Shown here in pieces: positions 36,664 to 49,852 of a stretch of DNA of 64,000 nt. The notes under the pieces were generated by a model. The model was not told the origin of the DNA, searched no databases, and saw only the letters and a list, made by a program, of their open reading frames with translations. The stretch is taken from NCBI GenBank assembly GCA_029216955.1, contig JANAVB010015600.1, positions 32,495,587 to 32,559,586 of the forward strand, in the 5' to 3' direction. Within the stretch, counting starts at the first letter, position 1. The number at the start of each line of letters is the position of its first letter. The position numbers and the translations under genes were made by a program. This DNA is from Iris pallida. Its lineage: Eukaryota; Streptophyta; Magnoliopsida; Asparagales; Iridaceae.

Positions 36664-36930
36664 CTATACACACAATGTTATCCTGATTGGGCTAGGAACT
36701 TGATCCTGACAGCATAATATTGTCTTGTTCTCAGAAGGAGAACTATAAGGATATATCATCTCACAACATGTCATCTGGTCAAAGACCCTTAATGTGAATA
36801 TCATGTTACCGCGGTGTAGGAAGACTAACATGTCATAATTTTCTAAGCCGTGTGCTTTGACATAATCCTCCCAACTATTTCCTCCTATGTAGTAATCTTG
36901 CATTTCTTTATGAAGTTCAAGACAACATAT
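36664..36930 (-). pseudogene. B3 DNA-binding-domain fragment (left hairpin arm)
   Basis: The reading frame gives MQDYYIGGNSWEDYVKAHGL then NYDMLVFLHRGNMIFTLRVFD and TCCE. This matches the second half of a plant B3 domain: the W..YV..H.L, D.LVF..RGN.xFT..VFD and C-rich pattern of the REM group. It is only about 60 residues, with no start, first half or partner domain, so it is a captured exon piece and not a gene. Confidence 0.7.
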
Positions 36931-37190
36931 AGTGACTCGTAATGGAAAAATATGATGTCTTGAACTTCATAAAGAAATACAAGATTACTACATAGAAGGA
37001 AAGGGTGGGAAGGATTATGTCAAAGCACACGGCCTAGAAAATTATGACATATTGGTCTTCCGACACCGCGGTAACATGGTTGTCACATTAAGGGTCTTTG
37101 ACAAGGTGACATGTTGTAAAAAGATATATCCTTATAGTTCTCCTACGGATGTTGAAGAAAACATCATCTTTCTAGACAATGACGATGATG
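36683..37190. repeat. Large inverted repeat (hairpin) II with B3-domain arms
   Basis: Arms of about 225 bp (about 36706-36930 and 36950-37175) around a ~20-bp loop. Both arms encode the same protein fragment, on minus in the left arm and on + in the right arm. Confidence 0.9.
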
Positions 37191-37240
37191 GAACATCTAG
37201 TAAGTCCTTCGAATCATTTTATGTCAAGATTTTCTTCTAA
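36950..37240 (+). pseudogene. B3 DNA-binding-domain fragment (right hairpin arm)
   Basis: Mirror copy of the left arm on +: KDYVKAHGLENYDILVFRHRGN then VVTLRVFDKVTCCKKIYPY, continuing into an acidic stretch EENIIFLDNDDDG (37150-37200). Several substitutions separate the arms, some silent. Confidence 0.7.
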
Positions 37241-37397
37241 TTATGTTTAGTTTGTCTTACGATACAGATTGAACTAATTATGTTTAGTTTGTCTTATGGA
37301 GTCGGCTCCCTAGCTAATAGATTTTCTCCTAATTATGTTTAGTTTGTCTTACGATACAGATTGAACTAATTATATCCTTCTTTTCTTTGTTAGAGAG

Positions 37398-38055
37398 ATG
37401 GCTCCCAAGACTCCCCGAGGCGGTGCTACTAGCCGAGGAAGGGGCCGAGGCAAGGAACCCTCGGAGGTCGACACGGAGGAAGTCACCGTCGTTAGGGCGA
37501 CCCACGCCGATGTTCGCCCAGAAGTGCTCGGTGGGTATTCTCTTGTCTTGGTCTTTGTTACAGTGATGTTGGGGTGACCCAACTGTAGATGAGCCACCTC
37601 ATGTAGATGTGCTTAGGCTTACGCGCATGGGTTTTATCCCAGTTGATGCGCCAGAGATTCTGATGCGGCTTAGATGCTCATGTTGGGCTTATAAGTCCTT
37701 TTTGCTAACTTTTCTTTGACTCTGTTGCTGACTTTTTTTTGACTCTGTTGCAGTACCCATGCCGAAGGCGGAGGCTCTCGTGAAGGAAGAGATACTGTCT
37801 CCGTTCGTCAAACAAGAGCCGGTAACTGTTAAGGAGGAGGTGTTACCAAAGGTCGAGGTCAAGGAAGAACCGATGACCATTAGGAAAAAGATTGCTCCCA
37901 AGATTGAAGTTAAGGAGGAGCCACCGTCAGAGAGTAGTAGCATCGGGACTGACCCTCCTGTCCCTACAGAAGACCTCAACCTGATTGAGCCTTCGTATGC
38001 AAAGTGGCTTATTGAATGGTACATGTCTCAACGCAACTATGATCCCTTGCTGTGA
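37398..38055 (+). pseudogene. Spliced gene remnant in CACTA-1, unknown function
   Basis: ATG 37398 opens MAPKTPRGGATSRGRGRGKE (R/G-rich, basic) to a GTGGGT donor near 37531. A middle open stretch at about 37565-37690 includes DEPPHVDVLRLTRMGFIPVD. The last exon starts after CTGTTGCAG at 37754 and reads PKAEALVKEEILSPFVKQEP to a TGA at 38053-38055 (98 codons from ATG 37759). The last exon repeats VKEE/VKEEP blocks that resemble sumoylation consensus sites. I could not join the exons in one clean frame. It may be the regulatory (TNPA-like) product of the transposon or a captured gene. Confidence 0.45.
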
Positions 38056-38119
38056 GGATTCATCGTCTGACTTGCGGTCTTTGCTGAGGCCGAGTCGATT
38101 TTCCTTTTTATTGATTATT

Positions 38120-38325
38120 GAATATTTGTGTTTAAATATTGAATATTTATGTGTTTTGTGTAAACAATTTGAGTGCTTGGGATATTTGTGTATTGAAATT
38201 TCTCGTGTTTTGTATATTGGAATTGTGTATATTGGGAATGCTTGGGATTATTTGTGTGTTTTGTATATTAGAATTGTGTATATTGGGAATGCCTAGTTTT
38301 ATGCTTTTTTTCAAAAAATTCCTAG
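38120..38325 (+). repeat. Short duplicated 3' segment
   Basis: GAATATTTGTGTTTAAATAT and TGCTTGGGATTATTTGTGTG words recur here two to three times and also at 36086-36170, supporting an internal duplication of the 3' untranslated region. Confidence 0.65.
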
Positions 38326-39055
38326 CTATCGACGGACTGGCGACCCATTACCGACGGAATATCCGTCGCTAACTCGGGATTCCCAGTTAGCGACGGATGT
38401 GCGACTAAAAGCCGACGGGTTATCCGTCGCCAAGGTTCTAGAATTATGAAAGATTTACAGGATAGGGTCGACGGATAATACATCGGTACGTCGTCGCTAG
38501 TAGTCGGTAAAACAGACAATGTTTCGTCGGATATTGGCGACAGATAATCCGTCGCTATAAAACCGACCGAACGGCGACGGTCTAGCGACGACTCACAACG
38601 GAATAACGACGGATTATCCGTCGCCAATGTTCAGGAAATATGAATAATTCACAGAACCGGGGCGACGGATATGCCGTCGGTATTCCGTCGCGAATCCGTC
38701 AAAACTTAGCGACCATTCGCGACTGATTGGCGACGGAATTTGTGTATCAGAAACTCCCTGATACGTATTTACCGACCAAATAGCGACGGCTATGTCCGTC
38801 GATAAGTGATACGTCATTACTTATTTTGATACTTGATTTGACGGTAATCCGTGGCGAGTCATCGCAAACTGCACAAGTATGGTTGACGGCAGTCCGTCGC
38901 TAATTCGTCGTCGGGCGACAACTTGCCGACGGATTGTAGTTAGCGATGAGGCTTTTCCCGACGACCTTTTTTAACCAATATCCGTCGACTATCCATCGAT
39001 AATTACATTTACCGACGGATTGTTGACGGATATAGCCGTCGCTAAATCGATAAAT
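38325..39055. repeat. Right subterminal repeats of CACTA-1
   Basis: Over twenty GCGACGGA / TCCGTCGC type words in alternating orientation, ending at the degenerate terminus TTTTTGTAGTA. Confidence 0.85.
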
Positions 39056-39505
39056 TTTTGTAGTATTTTAACCTGGTTTCCCTCGTGGAGGACTAGTCCC
39101 CGAATCCCTGAAGGAGGGCGCTGCCCCCCTCGACCCCTGTCCGCTGACCGGGCAGCGGAACCCCCGATGTGAGGCCCCGAATAGATCGCTAGGCAATTCA
39201 GAGAAATCTTTTTGTATGATGCAGTCTTTGGTCTATCATTAATTCTTCATTGCCTATGTCCTGGTTTGAACATGTTAGATCATGCTTACTGCATGTCTAC
39301 AAATACATGTTTGGCGAGCAAAATATGTTGCAATATGATACAAGCAAGGCAATATAAAATAGGACAATTAGGACAATGCTAAGTTTAAGTAGCAACATGG
39401 TAGTGAGTATATAAATATTAGTGACGTCATTATGTTAAACTTAATTTGATTAGCCATATTCAAAAGCACGATGTAATCATTCGGCTAACAATCTTTCCCT
39501 TTTTT

Positions 39506-40564
39506 ATTATGGCAAATCAGTTAAGTTTAAGACATACGATAGATGTATGTATCACTAATAAACACGTATTGTGCGCTAACTTAAACTTATTTCTCCCTCT
39601 TTGACATGATCAAAAAATAAGCTCTTCCGTAATAAAAGGTAAAACGAACTCAAGCATAAGTAAAGGAAAAAGGCATAGACAATCATTATCAAGATATACT
39701 AAATGAGGAACAATAGGAGAAGTGTATAAAGACAAGTATAGAAACTACATACCAAATGTAGAGTGCCAAATAGAAAATAGCTTGTCAAAACGCAAATAGT
39801 TGATAAAAATAAAAAAATTTGAAAATAATCAATAGATAGTTTACCAACATGAAATCCAAGAAAGACATCCAAAAATATAGTATGATATGAAATATTGCTC
39901 TTGTTTTGGAAGAAAATTATGAAATGAAGGATTTGAGTCAAAAACCATGGGGATTAGATATATGTAAAACATAGATATCAAAGAAGAAAGATACCAATTG
40001 AGATAATTGAAATATTTGAAATATAAAAACTTGATATCAATTGAAATATTTAAACTTGAAACATTGATCAATGAAACTATGATAGTCACAATTGTCCACA
40101 GATAAATAGTGGAACAAAATAAAGGAATGATCAATGTAAAATAGAGCAATTGATATAAAATGATCTCATTAATTGCAAATCTATTTGCTTATCCAAAATT
40201 CATGCATTTGAACTCAATTACCTTATCATGCTATATGAATACCCTTTAGATAAACATGAAGGTAAAGAAGAAAAAAATTTGAGAAAGGAAAATTCAGTCG
40301 ACTTGAATGCTCCCCCTCAAACTATTACCAATATAGATAAAATCATAAATTTTGGGTAAGTCCTCAACAAGGAAAGCCAAATCAAAGAAAGCACAATAGT
40401 CATGAAGATAAAATACGAAAGTTAATATTAAAGAGATGACTCATATAAAAGAGAGATAATATGATGAAAACAATTGCATATACTCTCATAAACCTTTCAC
40501 AAAATAACGGTATCATAACCTCAATCACTAAAATAATGATAAAAATATGGGTCAATGATCAACT
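39506..40564 (-). other. Copia internal 3' region, AT-rich non-coding
   Basis: No gene seen. The only recognisable element part is the GGGAGAAA-containing stretch near 39590-39610 (minus), just upstream of the polypurine tract. Confidence 0.45.
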
Positions 40565-41151
40565 CACTACAACAAAAATACCTTTTAATGACGGCTAAAA
40601 AGCGTCATTAATTGCAAACCAAGACTCTTTTTTTCTCAGTCCAAGCGTTATGAAATCGGGTGTTATAAATGTTTTTAAAAGCATTATAGATAATTCATCC
40701 AAAACCGTCATTAATAGGTTGAATTTCTGCTACGTTTTATTTTCAAAGCTTTATGGATAGTTATGAAAAACTGCTGTATATGGTCGTTGTATCACATTTA
40801 TAACGCTCTATACTGCATGACATTCCAAACGCTGCTCAATTCAATTCGAAAACAACCACTTTGAACCATATTCACAACAAAGCATTGAAATGTAATATAA
40901 AGTACCATTCTCCATTTCATTGTCTCAAAATAGAGTATTTTAGCTACTATTCTACATTTTTCTATTTCATTATATACATCTTCTCAAAATATATAGAGTA
41001 TCCAATATAGAGTACACTTTAGCTACATCAAAACAATCGACATCAAAAATCTCACAGATACTGTAGCGAAGAAGCACACTTATAACGCTTCAACTTGGTC
41101 ACATGAAGACTATCCATAGCACATGTACGTATAGCAAAACCCTCACTTTTA

Positions 41152-41156
41152 GAGTC
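41152..41156. repeat. Target-site duplication GAGTC (left)
   Basis: GAGTC precedes the left LTR and recurs at 49803-49807 after the right LTR: an exact 5-bp TSD. Confidence 0.85.
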
Positions 41157-43656
<2,500 letters not shown>

Positions 43657-46600
43657 AATTTTTGTGGTAGCCCATGCAGGTCGGTTTTTGCAAAATATTG
43701 CGAACTCGTGATGGTACGTTAGTCGTACTACTGCGAGCCTGCGACCAGGAAATACTCATTCACAAAGTAGGATTAAAATGATTTAAGATAATGACTAGGA
43801 GTAGGAGGCCCTTGTTCAAATTGACCGTTGGGTAGTTAAGGTTATTAGATAGGCCATGCAATTTAGATAGCTTGCTAGATCCCTATAGGTACACTATTAC
43901 TTTTGATATGACAATATAATTCAATGTGGATATACTATTCGCTTGGTATGTTAGGCTTGCCTAGAATTAAGGTGTTAATTTTGATAAACTGTTCAATTTT
44001 TTTATTTAGATATAAATCTTATATCATAAGTTAGCATTGCCTATTTTAAATTATATTTTGTTATAATGAACTGGTTTATAATTTCTGATTCTGCTATTCA
44101 TATACAAATCTCGAGGTAGAATTGGTTCAAAGTTTTTCCCTCAACCATTTGAAATATATATGAAATAAAGCTTAGGATGTTCTTACTTCATTTGTCTTCA
44201 GAAATTTCCTTTCAAACAGCCTTTTACTTTAAGGATTGAGAGTTATAGGCAGATGTTACACTTTTTATCATAGTCAACTAGTTTGAAACTCAGGCAACTC
44301 CTTGAAGTCTTAGAAATATAATTGGAGTAATTAAACGACTGCGATGACTAGACAGCAGCGCACTGTCGCCAATTATCTGAGAGCGGAGAGTGTGGGTTCA
44401 CTGCAGTCAGCAGCGCACTGGCAAGGCACAACCCACAGAATTGAAATCATTTCGAATAATCATAGTCTATGGAACATTGCTAAAACTATGTCTTCGTTGA
44501 CATCTTTAGATCTTAAATACCCTTGTATCAATATAAGGTAGAGCACATGATAGCTTATCACACCTGAATCACGGAACCAAGGGTTTGTCACAGCTAGAGT
44601 ATATAGGCGAGGCATAATTCTTGGTGAAATGACTTCAGACGTGATTACAAGTTTAGGATACTATAGAGAATAGAAATGCCCTGTATGTCCCATAAGACCC
44701 AAAGCTAATACTAGTGGGAGCTCTATAAGTTCCGTAGCATGTCTTCCTACCTCGCATTATGTGGTCATGGTGATCTATCGACGAGGTAATTGACTGACAC
44801 CAATAGGTTTACTTAGAATATAGAATTCAGAAGTCCATAACCCATTAGTCGACCAAGACCTTATGGATAGAAGATAGTAGGATGCCTATATAAGCAATGA
44901 CACCATGTAAGATTTTGATTTTCTCAAACCTCAAACTACTTGTGCCTCCTTTCCAAAAATCTCGCCTACTTATATTTTGACTATCTTGACCAACGCTGCT
45001 ATTACAGCCTAGTTTTACAAGCTTTCTCTTTTATCGAGCTTGATTCGAGACATATGTTTATTGGGGACGCCCGCTAGCATATTGTCTAATCCGAATCATT
45101 GTATTACGGTCTGATCAACCATGATGCATTTGGTTCGCTCTTCATCTAATTACCCTATGTGGATTGAGATGTAGATGTCTCAAGAATCTCATCCGCGACT
45201 GCTTTGACAATTCCTCTTGAATTATACCTTCGCTTTTGAATCACGTAATTATATTCAGTGACATCTCTTGAACTATTCATTATTTTTGTCTTTCACTTAT
45301 TGGAAAGACGAAAGCTCGTAATTGATAAATAGATACCGAGTATCCCCATAGCTATGATAGTTGTATACGCAAGTGTAGCTACCATCGGCCAGCCCTGTGA
45401 CTGGAACCTTGTCTTGAGTTACTCGTCCTCCCTTCGACCCTAAACCTACTATCTTGACCTTCTAGTTATTGGAGTCCGAGAATGATTAGGATCTTTCCCT
45501 TGATCAAATGCCAACCTAGGAGACTACCTATTCTCAAGAGACCAAATGTTGTGAGCCTCTAATCATTTGTTTGAAGCTTGGTTTAACTAGAACCCTTGTG
45601 ACCATAATCTGACAGGTTTGACACAAATAGAAATTCACGACTCAGTTATTAGAAATCTTTTCTTATGATGTGCCTTAGAGTTGTTTACCCTGTCGATAAC
45701 TCTTGTATAATGGACGAGTAGAGCATTCTATTTTATCGACCATGTGACATGGTACACACTCATTTTCCATTTATTAATGAACGACCCTTGGCTTGACTTG
45801 TATCTACCGTATCCCGTTACACCATGCCTTATTCTTTACTAACAAGAGTCGAGGTACAATATCCGAAATTTAGGATTCTTCTAAACTCACTATTCCTAAA
45901 ACCATATCCTAACTTCTAAGGTGGGTAGACTGTAAGCATTCTAAAATTTTTGTGATATACGAGAATTACCGATTGATTAGAATAATTTCCATTAGAATGA
46001 TAGTTAGTGCCCTATGGACTCCCACTTTCCATTTAGATCATTTTGTGTCTCCGGTCGTGTCATTAATATTCGGAGCACGAGACCAGCTGTTATCTTCCAA
46101 CAAATTTCATATGCAAGATCTAGACGAGTTCACCTTCATTTAGGTATATCATGTCCCACTCAAACACGTTCCCTTGTACTCTAATTTTACGGTATGACTT
46201 TCAAGTAAAAAGGACTAGCTATAACCCTTACCATAATACCGGTAAAATTCCCGACTTCTATTACAGCCTCAGCTTCGACTCAATTCCTTCGACCCAATAT
46301 ATGGTCATGATCTACTCGAAGTCCACTACGCATATGCCACTAGTGTGCCACCCAATTGAGGCCTCATGTGCTACTTAAACACAAAAGTAACTAAAGGTAC
46401 ATTTTGGGCTTGTGGACCGAGCTAACCAACCTGACTAACAACTAGCTCAACCCCTTGGATAGAAACCTGTTCTAAGATACCCTAATCTAGTAGGAAGAGT
46501 TTTATCATTGGGATCTTGTCCAATCCATATAGATTGAAACCCAATGTTCATCCAACCAACGACTGATGTCCAATCAGGGAACCCGTTAGGACCCAGTACT

Positions 46601-47448
46601 ATAACCCATCCAGGCATACCACCATATTTAGACTAAAACCGAACTATTTGAAGTAGATTCCTATATCTGTTATGTAGTCCTCACCTCTTAGAATGTGAAG
46701 TCATTCGTAACCCTTAGTCCTTCTACCGGGAAGTCACAATACGATCTTGTATTGCATTTGTACCCCTTGCTCGTGTATTTAGATAACCACGAGAAAGATC
46801 ACAATCTGGATTTCTTAAATTTTGTCCTATTATGGAACCTTGCTTAGAATTTTGAGAACAAAATTTTCGTGTTGCGTGAATTGTAATCCCTCTAAGAAAC
46901 GAAGGGTTCTTCGATTTAGCAAGTGACTGGACTAGAGTAGCCCAATCTCGCGAATAAGACTATAGGTTCATAAATACTCTTTCTATCTGTATTATTGTAT
47001 ATTCTCTTCCGCTCTTTAAACTTCACAGTTGCTTCCGATTATTCTGCCTTATCTTCCCGTCCTCCCTACTTTGGAGCGACGAATAGTCATGCTTATTAGA
47101 GTTTATCAATATTTCTTAGCCACTTGTGTAAATTTGTTGTTTGTTAAATTTTGGGTTGCTTGATAGATACGAGAGGATTATAGATACCATATACCTAGAT
47201 ATTTGTTGGTAGAATTGTTAGCAACTAGTTAGAAGATTATAAGATTTTACTTTCGAAGGAGTAGTGTGACCAAATGTGGGTAGAAGTCCTCAAGTATTCG
47301 GAGTTATAAAATGACTAGGAGGAGAATATAAAATATTTTGAGGAATTAAATTGAGGAGGTTAAGGTTAAGCTAGACTTTCTTTTTGAATTTAAGAATAGT
47401 TATGAATTAGAATTTCGAGGAAGAAATTATTTTTAAGGTGGGTAGATT
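43657..47448 (+). other. Internal region with extra 3'-end motifs
   Basis: Candidate PBS TGGTAGCCCATGCAGGTC at 43665-43682. No gag or pol is recognisable in any frame. Polypurine-tract/LTR-start-like junctions occur at about 45915-45935 (AAGGTGGGTAGACTGTAAGC), 46850-46890 (GAGAACAAAATTTTCG...GTAATCCC) and the true one at 47434-47448. The DNA at 46150-46380 resembles the solo LTR at 56820-57040. It therefore seems to contain remnants of older LTRs. Confidence 0.5.
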
Positions 47449-49802
47449 TTTAGCTCCACATCCCGAAAATTTTGAAATATTTTATTTTATTAATTATTTT
47501 ATTTAAAAGGTAATTTTTAGACTGTACATAAAGGGTATATACACCATTATAGATCTATTGCATTTTGATTATTATTATTTATTACTAAGTTATTGTGGTG
47601 ATTATTATATAATATTAGTATCATTATGGTTATGGAATATATCCATATATATATATGTATTAATTGTTATAAGGATATAAATATATATATATAAAAAAAT
47701 ATAAGAAAAAGAAAAAGAAAAAGAAAGTAAAGCAATATCAAACCAGCACTGGGCCAAGCCCGAGCTGGGCACCCCCAAAACCATGCGAACCCGAGAGGAC
47801 CCGCCCCCTCCCCTTACGCGAACCTGAGGATGCCGACCCGCGGTGTATATATAGAATATGAGCGAGGGATCGAGAGAGGTATTGATCTCGAAACCCTATT
47901 TATAAGCTGTGCCACCACTCCTGACTCACGGACGACCTCTCTCCGACCCTGCGTGCGCCGCCGTAGCTGCGTCGGGTCGGCCACCGCTACCGCGCCAGGG
48001 CCGTGCGCGCAACGTGAACAGAGCAATGACAGCAGTAGCAACCACCAGCGAAGCCACTTTCACAACGCGATTTCGGCCACGTCGCTCAACCAAACCCCGT
48101 TTCGTTTGATCAGGTACGAACCCTATCTATACCTTTTCAACCCCGTAGAATAACTTTAGCATAAATCGAATTGAAATCAAGTGAAAGATCGACACGAAGT
48201 TGGTCGAATCTGTTCATAAATAGAGTAATTGACAGTCCATGAACCCATGTTGGAGGATCAATCCCGATCAATCCAGCGACCATTTTGGTAAACCCTCTGA
48301 ACAGTGTTTGAAGACAACATTTACGGCTTCATAACCTAATTTGTAGTTTCGAATTTTATCAACTGGTGTAAAGAAATCAGTTTTTAAAGTTCGAGAAAAG
48401 TAGGTTTAAAAACAGTTTTCAAAATTATAAAACCTTCGATACGACGTGCGTCCCGCCATTCCGGGCGACATGGTCGTGAACCGAAAGTATCGAAAGTTGC
48501 GTAATGGTTTCGTGGACGTGTGGGCTTTGACGGAATTCAAATTGGTTGCGTGTGTGCGACGAATTTGATGCGTATCCGTCGAAATTTCCTGTATCGGCCT
48601 CCGTGCAAACTTCTCAATTACTTTGTGCATGCTCGTCAGATCGAGACGAAACTTGCGCCAACAGGATCGTATCATTTTTTTGGTCCTGTATGCCAAGTTT
48701 GGTCCAATTCTGAGACAGTTGAATCGGAACGCCGTGTTGCGGGCCCCACGGTCCGACTCAACGGACGATTTTTTGCACGGCCCGCCGGAATCCAACTTTG
48801 GACATACGGTTGGGTTCATATCAGAAAACCGGATCTGTTGACATATAGTTTGACGACTTTAGAGACCACTGACTCTGGCACGCTTTTTGGTGCAAAGCGG
48901 GTCCAACGGCGGACATCGTTTTTGCCCGAAATTATCATTTTGCCCCTGTGTCCAGAATTGGACATAAGGACAGACGATTCTAGCTAATTTGACTATTGAG
49001 AATGTTGGTAATGTTTATTTTAGCATCTGGAGACTTCTACATGTGTTGACTTATTTTGGCTCATTGAGTGGTTGTATTATTGGTTACACCAGCAAAGGAC
49101 CTCAGGCAAGTGCACTTTCTGATTGCTTTCGATTCATAGTAGTTTTTTCATTTCATGTTTATACATATATCTTTCTGCTTGTTGACACGCTCATCACACA
49201 GAGTAGTCGGGAGGGGAAATATCTTAGTAGACATGTGGACTACCCAGAACTATCCTCCGTGTCTTTCGTGGAGAATAACAGCTGCACACGACACGTACAG
49301 GGTGCCGAATTTACCCCCTAGTCGTTCACATGTCGAAATGGATATTTCACACCACAATAGGTAGATGTCTTTTATTTATTTTCCTTTTCTTCTCTACCGT
49401 GCCATGTCATCAGTATTTTCCAGTTTTCATATCTCATATGTTATTTTAATGTCTTGTTAATTATATTATATTTTCGCATTGCCGTCGGTTTGTGTACTTG
49501 TTCCATTCCTGACTGGAAACCATCATTTTTTAGGTTAGCTGTGGCTTCACTTAGCTTGGGAGATTCGGGTGTACTTGCAGACAGAAACCTAAAAATAGAT
49601 AGCAGTGTATCAATTTTATTAATTGTAAAATCTTGTACTTTCTTTAAATATAAATGTTGTAAAAGTTGTAACAAATTTAGAAATATGAATGAGCAGCAAA
49701 TATTTTTTTTCTTGCGGGCTTGAAAGCGTTCTACAGCCGACTATGCGGCGTAGGCGGGCTTGGACACGTCTCGTATCCGAAAAGCGGATGCGGGTCGTGA
49801 CA
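47449..49802 (+). repeat. 3' LTR of the non-coding element
   Basis: Full-length partner of 41157-43656, with an extra C/G-rich stretch at 47935-48000 (CCTGCGTGCGCCGCCG) absent from the left copy and a short TA block. TGTATATATAGAAT is near 47844. It ends GTGACA followed by GAGTC. Confidence 0.85.
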
Positions 49803-49852
49803 GAGTCTGTCAATTTTAGAGTCTGTGATTTATATCGAAAAACCAAGAGTAA

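Larger units (their letters stand above)
32018..39065. mobile_element. CACTA-type DNA transposon 1 (decayed)
   Basis: Left end CACTCCCAAAATACAG; right end, reversed, TACTACAAAAATTTATCG. Both are degenerate forms of the CACTACAAAAA terminus. The flanking 3-bp duplication is TTT. Subterminal blocks at 32038-32465 and 38325-39055 are packed with GCGACGGAT and ATCCGTCGC words in both orientations, the usual transposase-binding layout of the superfamily. The interior has a GYVVNGFKF remnant that recalls CACTA transposases. Confidence 0.75.
31843..39490 (-). repeat. 3' LTR of the copia-type element, split by a CACTA insertion
   Basis: Two parts, 39490-39066 and 32017-31843, together about 600 bp, TG...CA on the minus strand. 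The terminal CTATTCACACCCCTCTAG resembles U5 ends of plant copia LTRs. The TTT at 32015-32017 and 39066-39068 is the 3-bp duplication of the inserted CACTA element. Confidence 0.55.
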
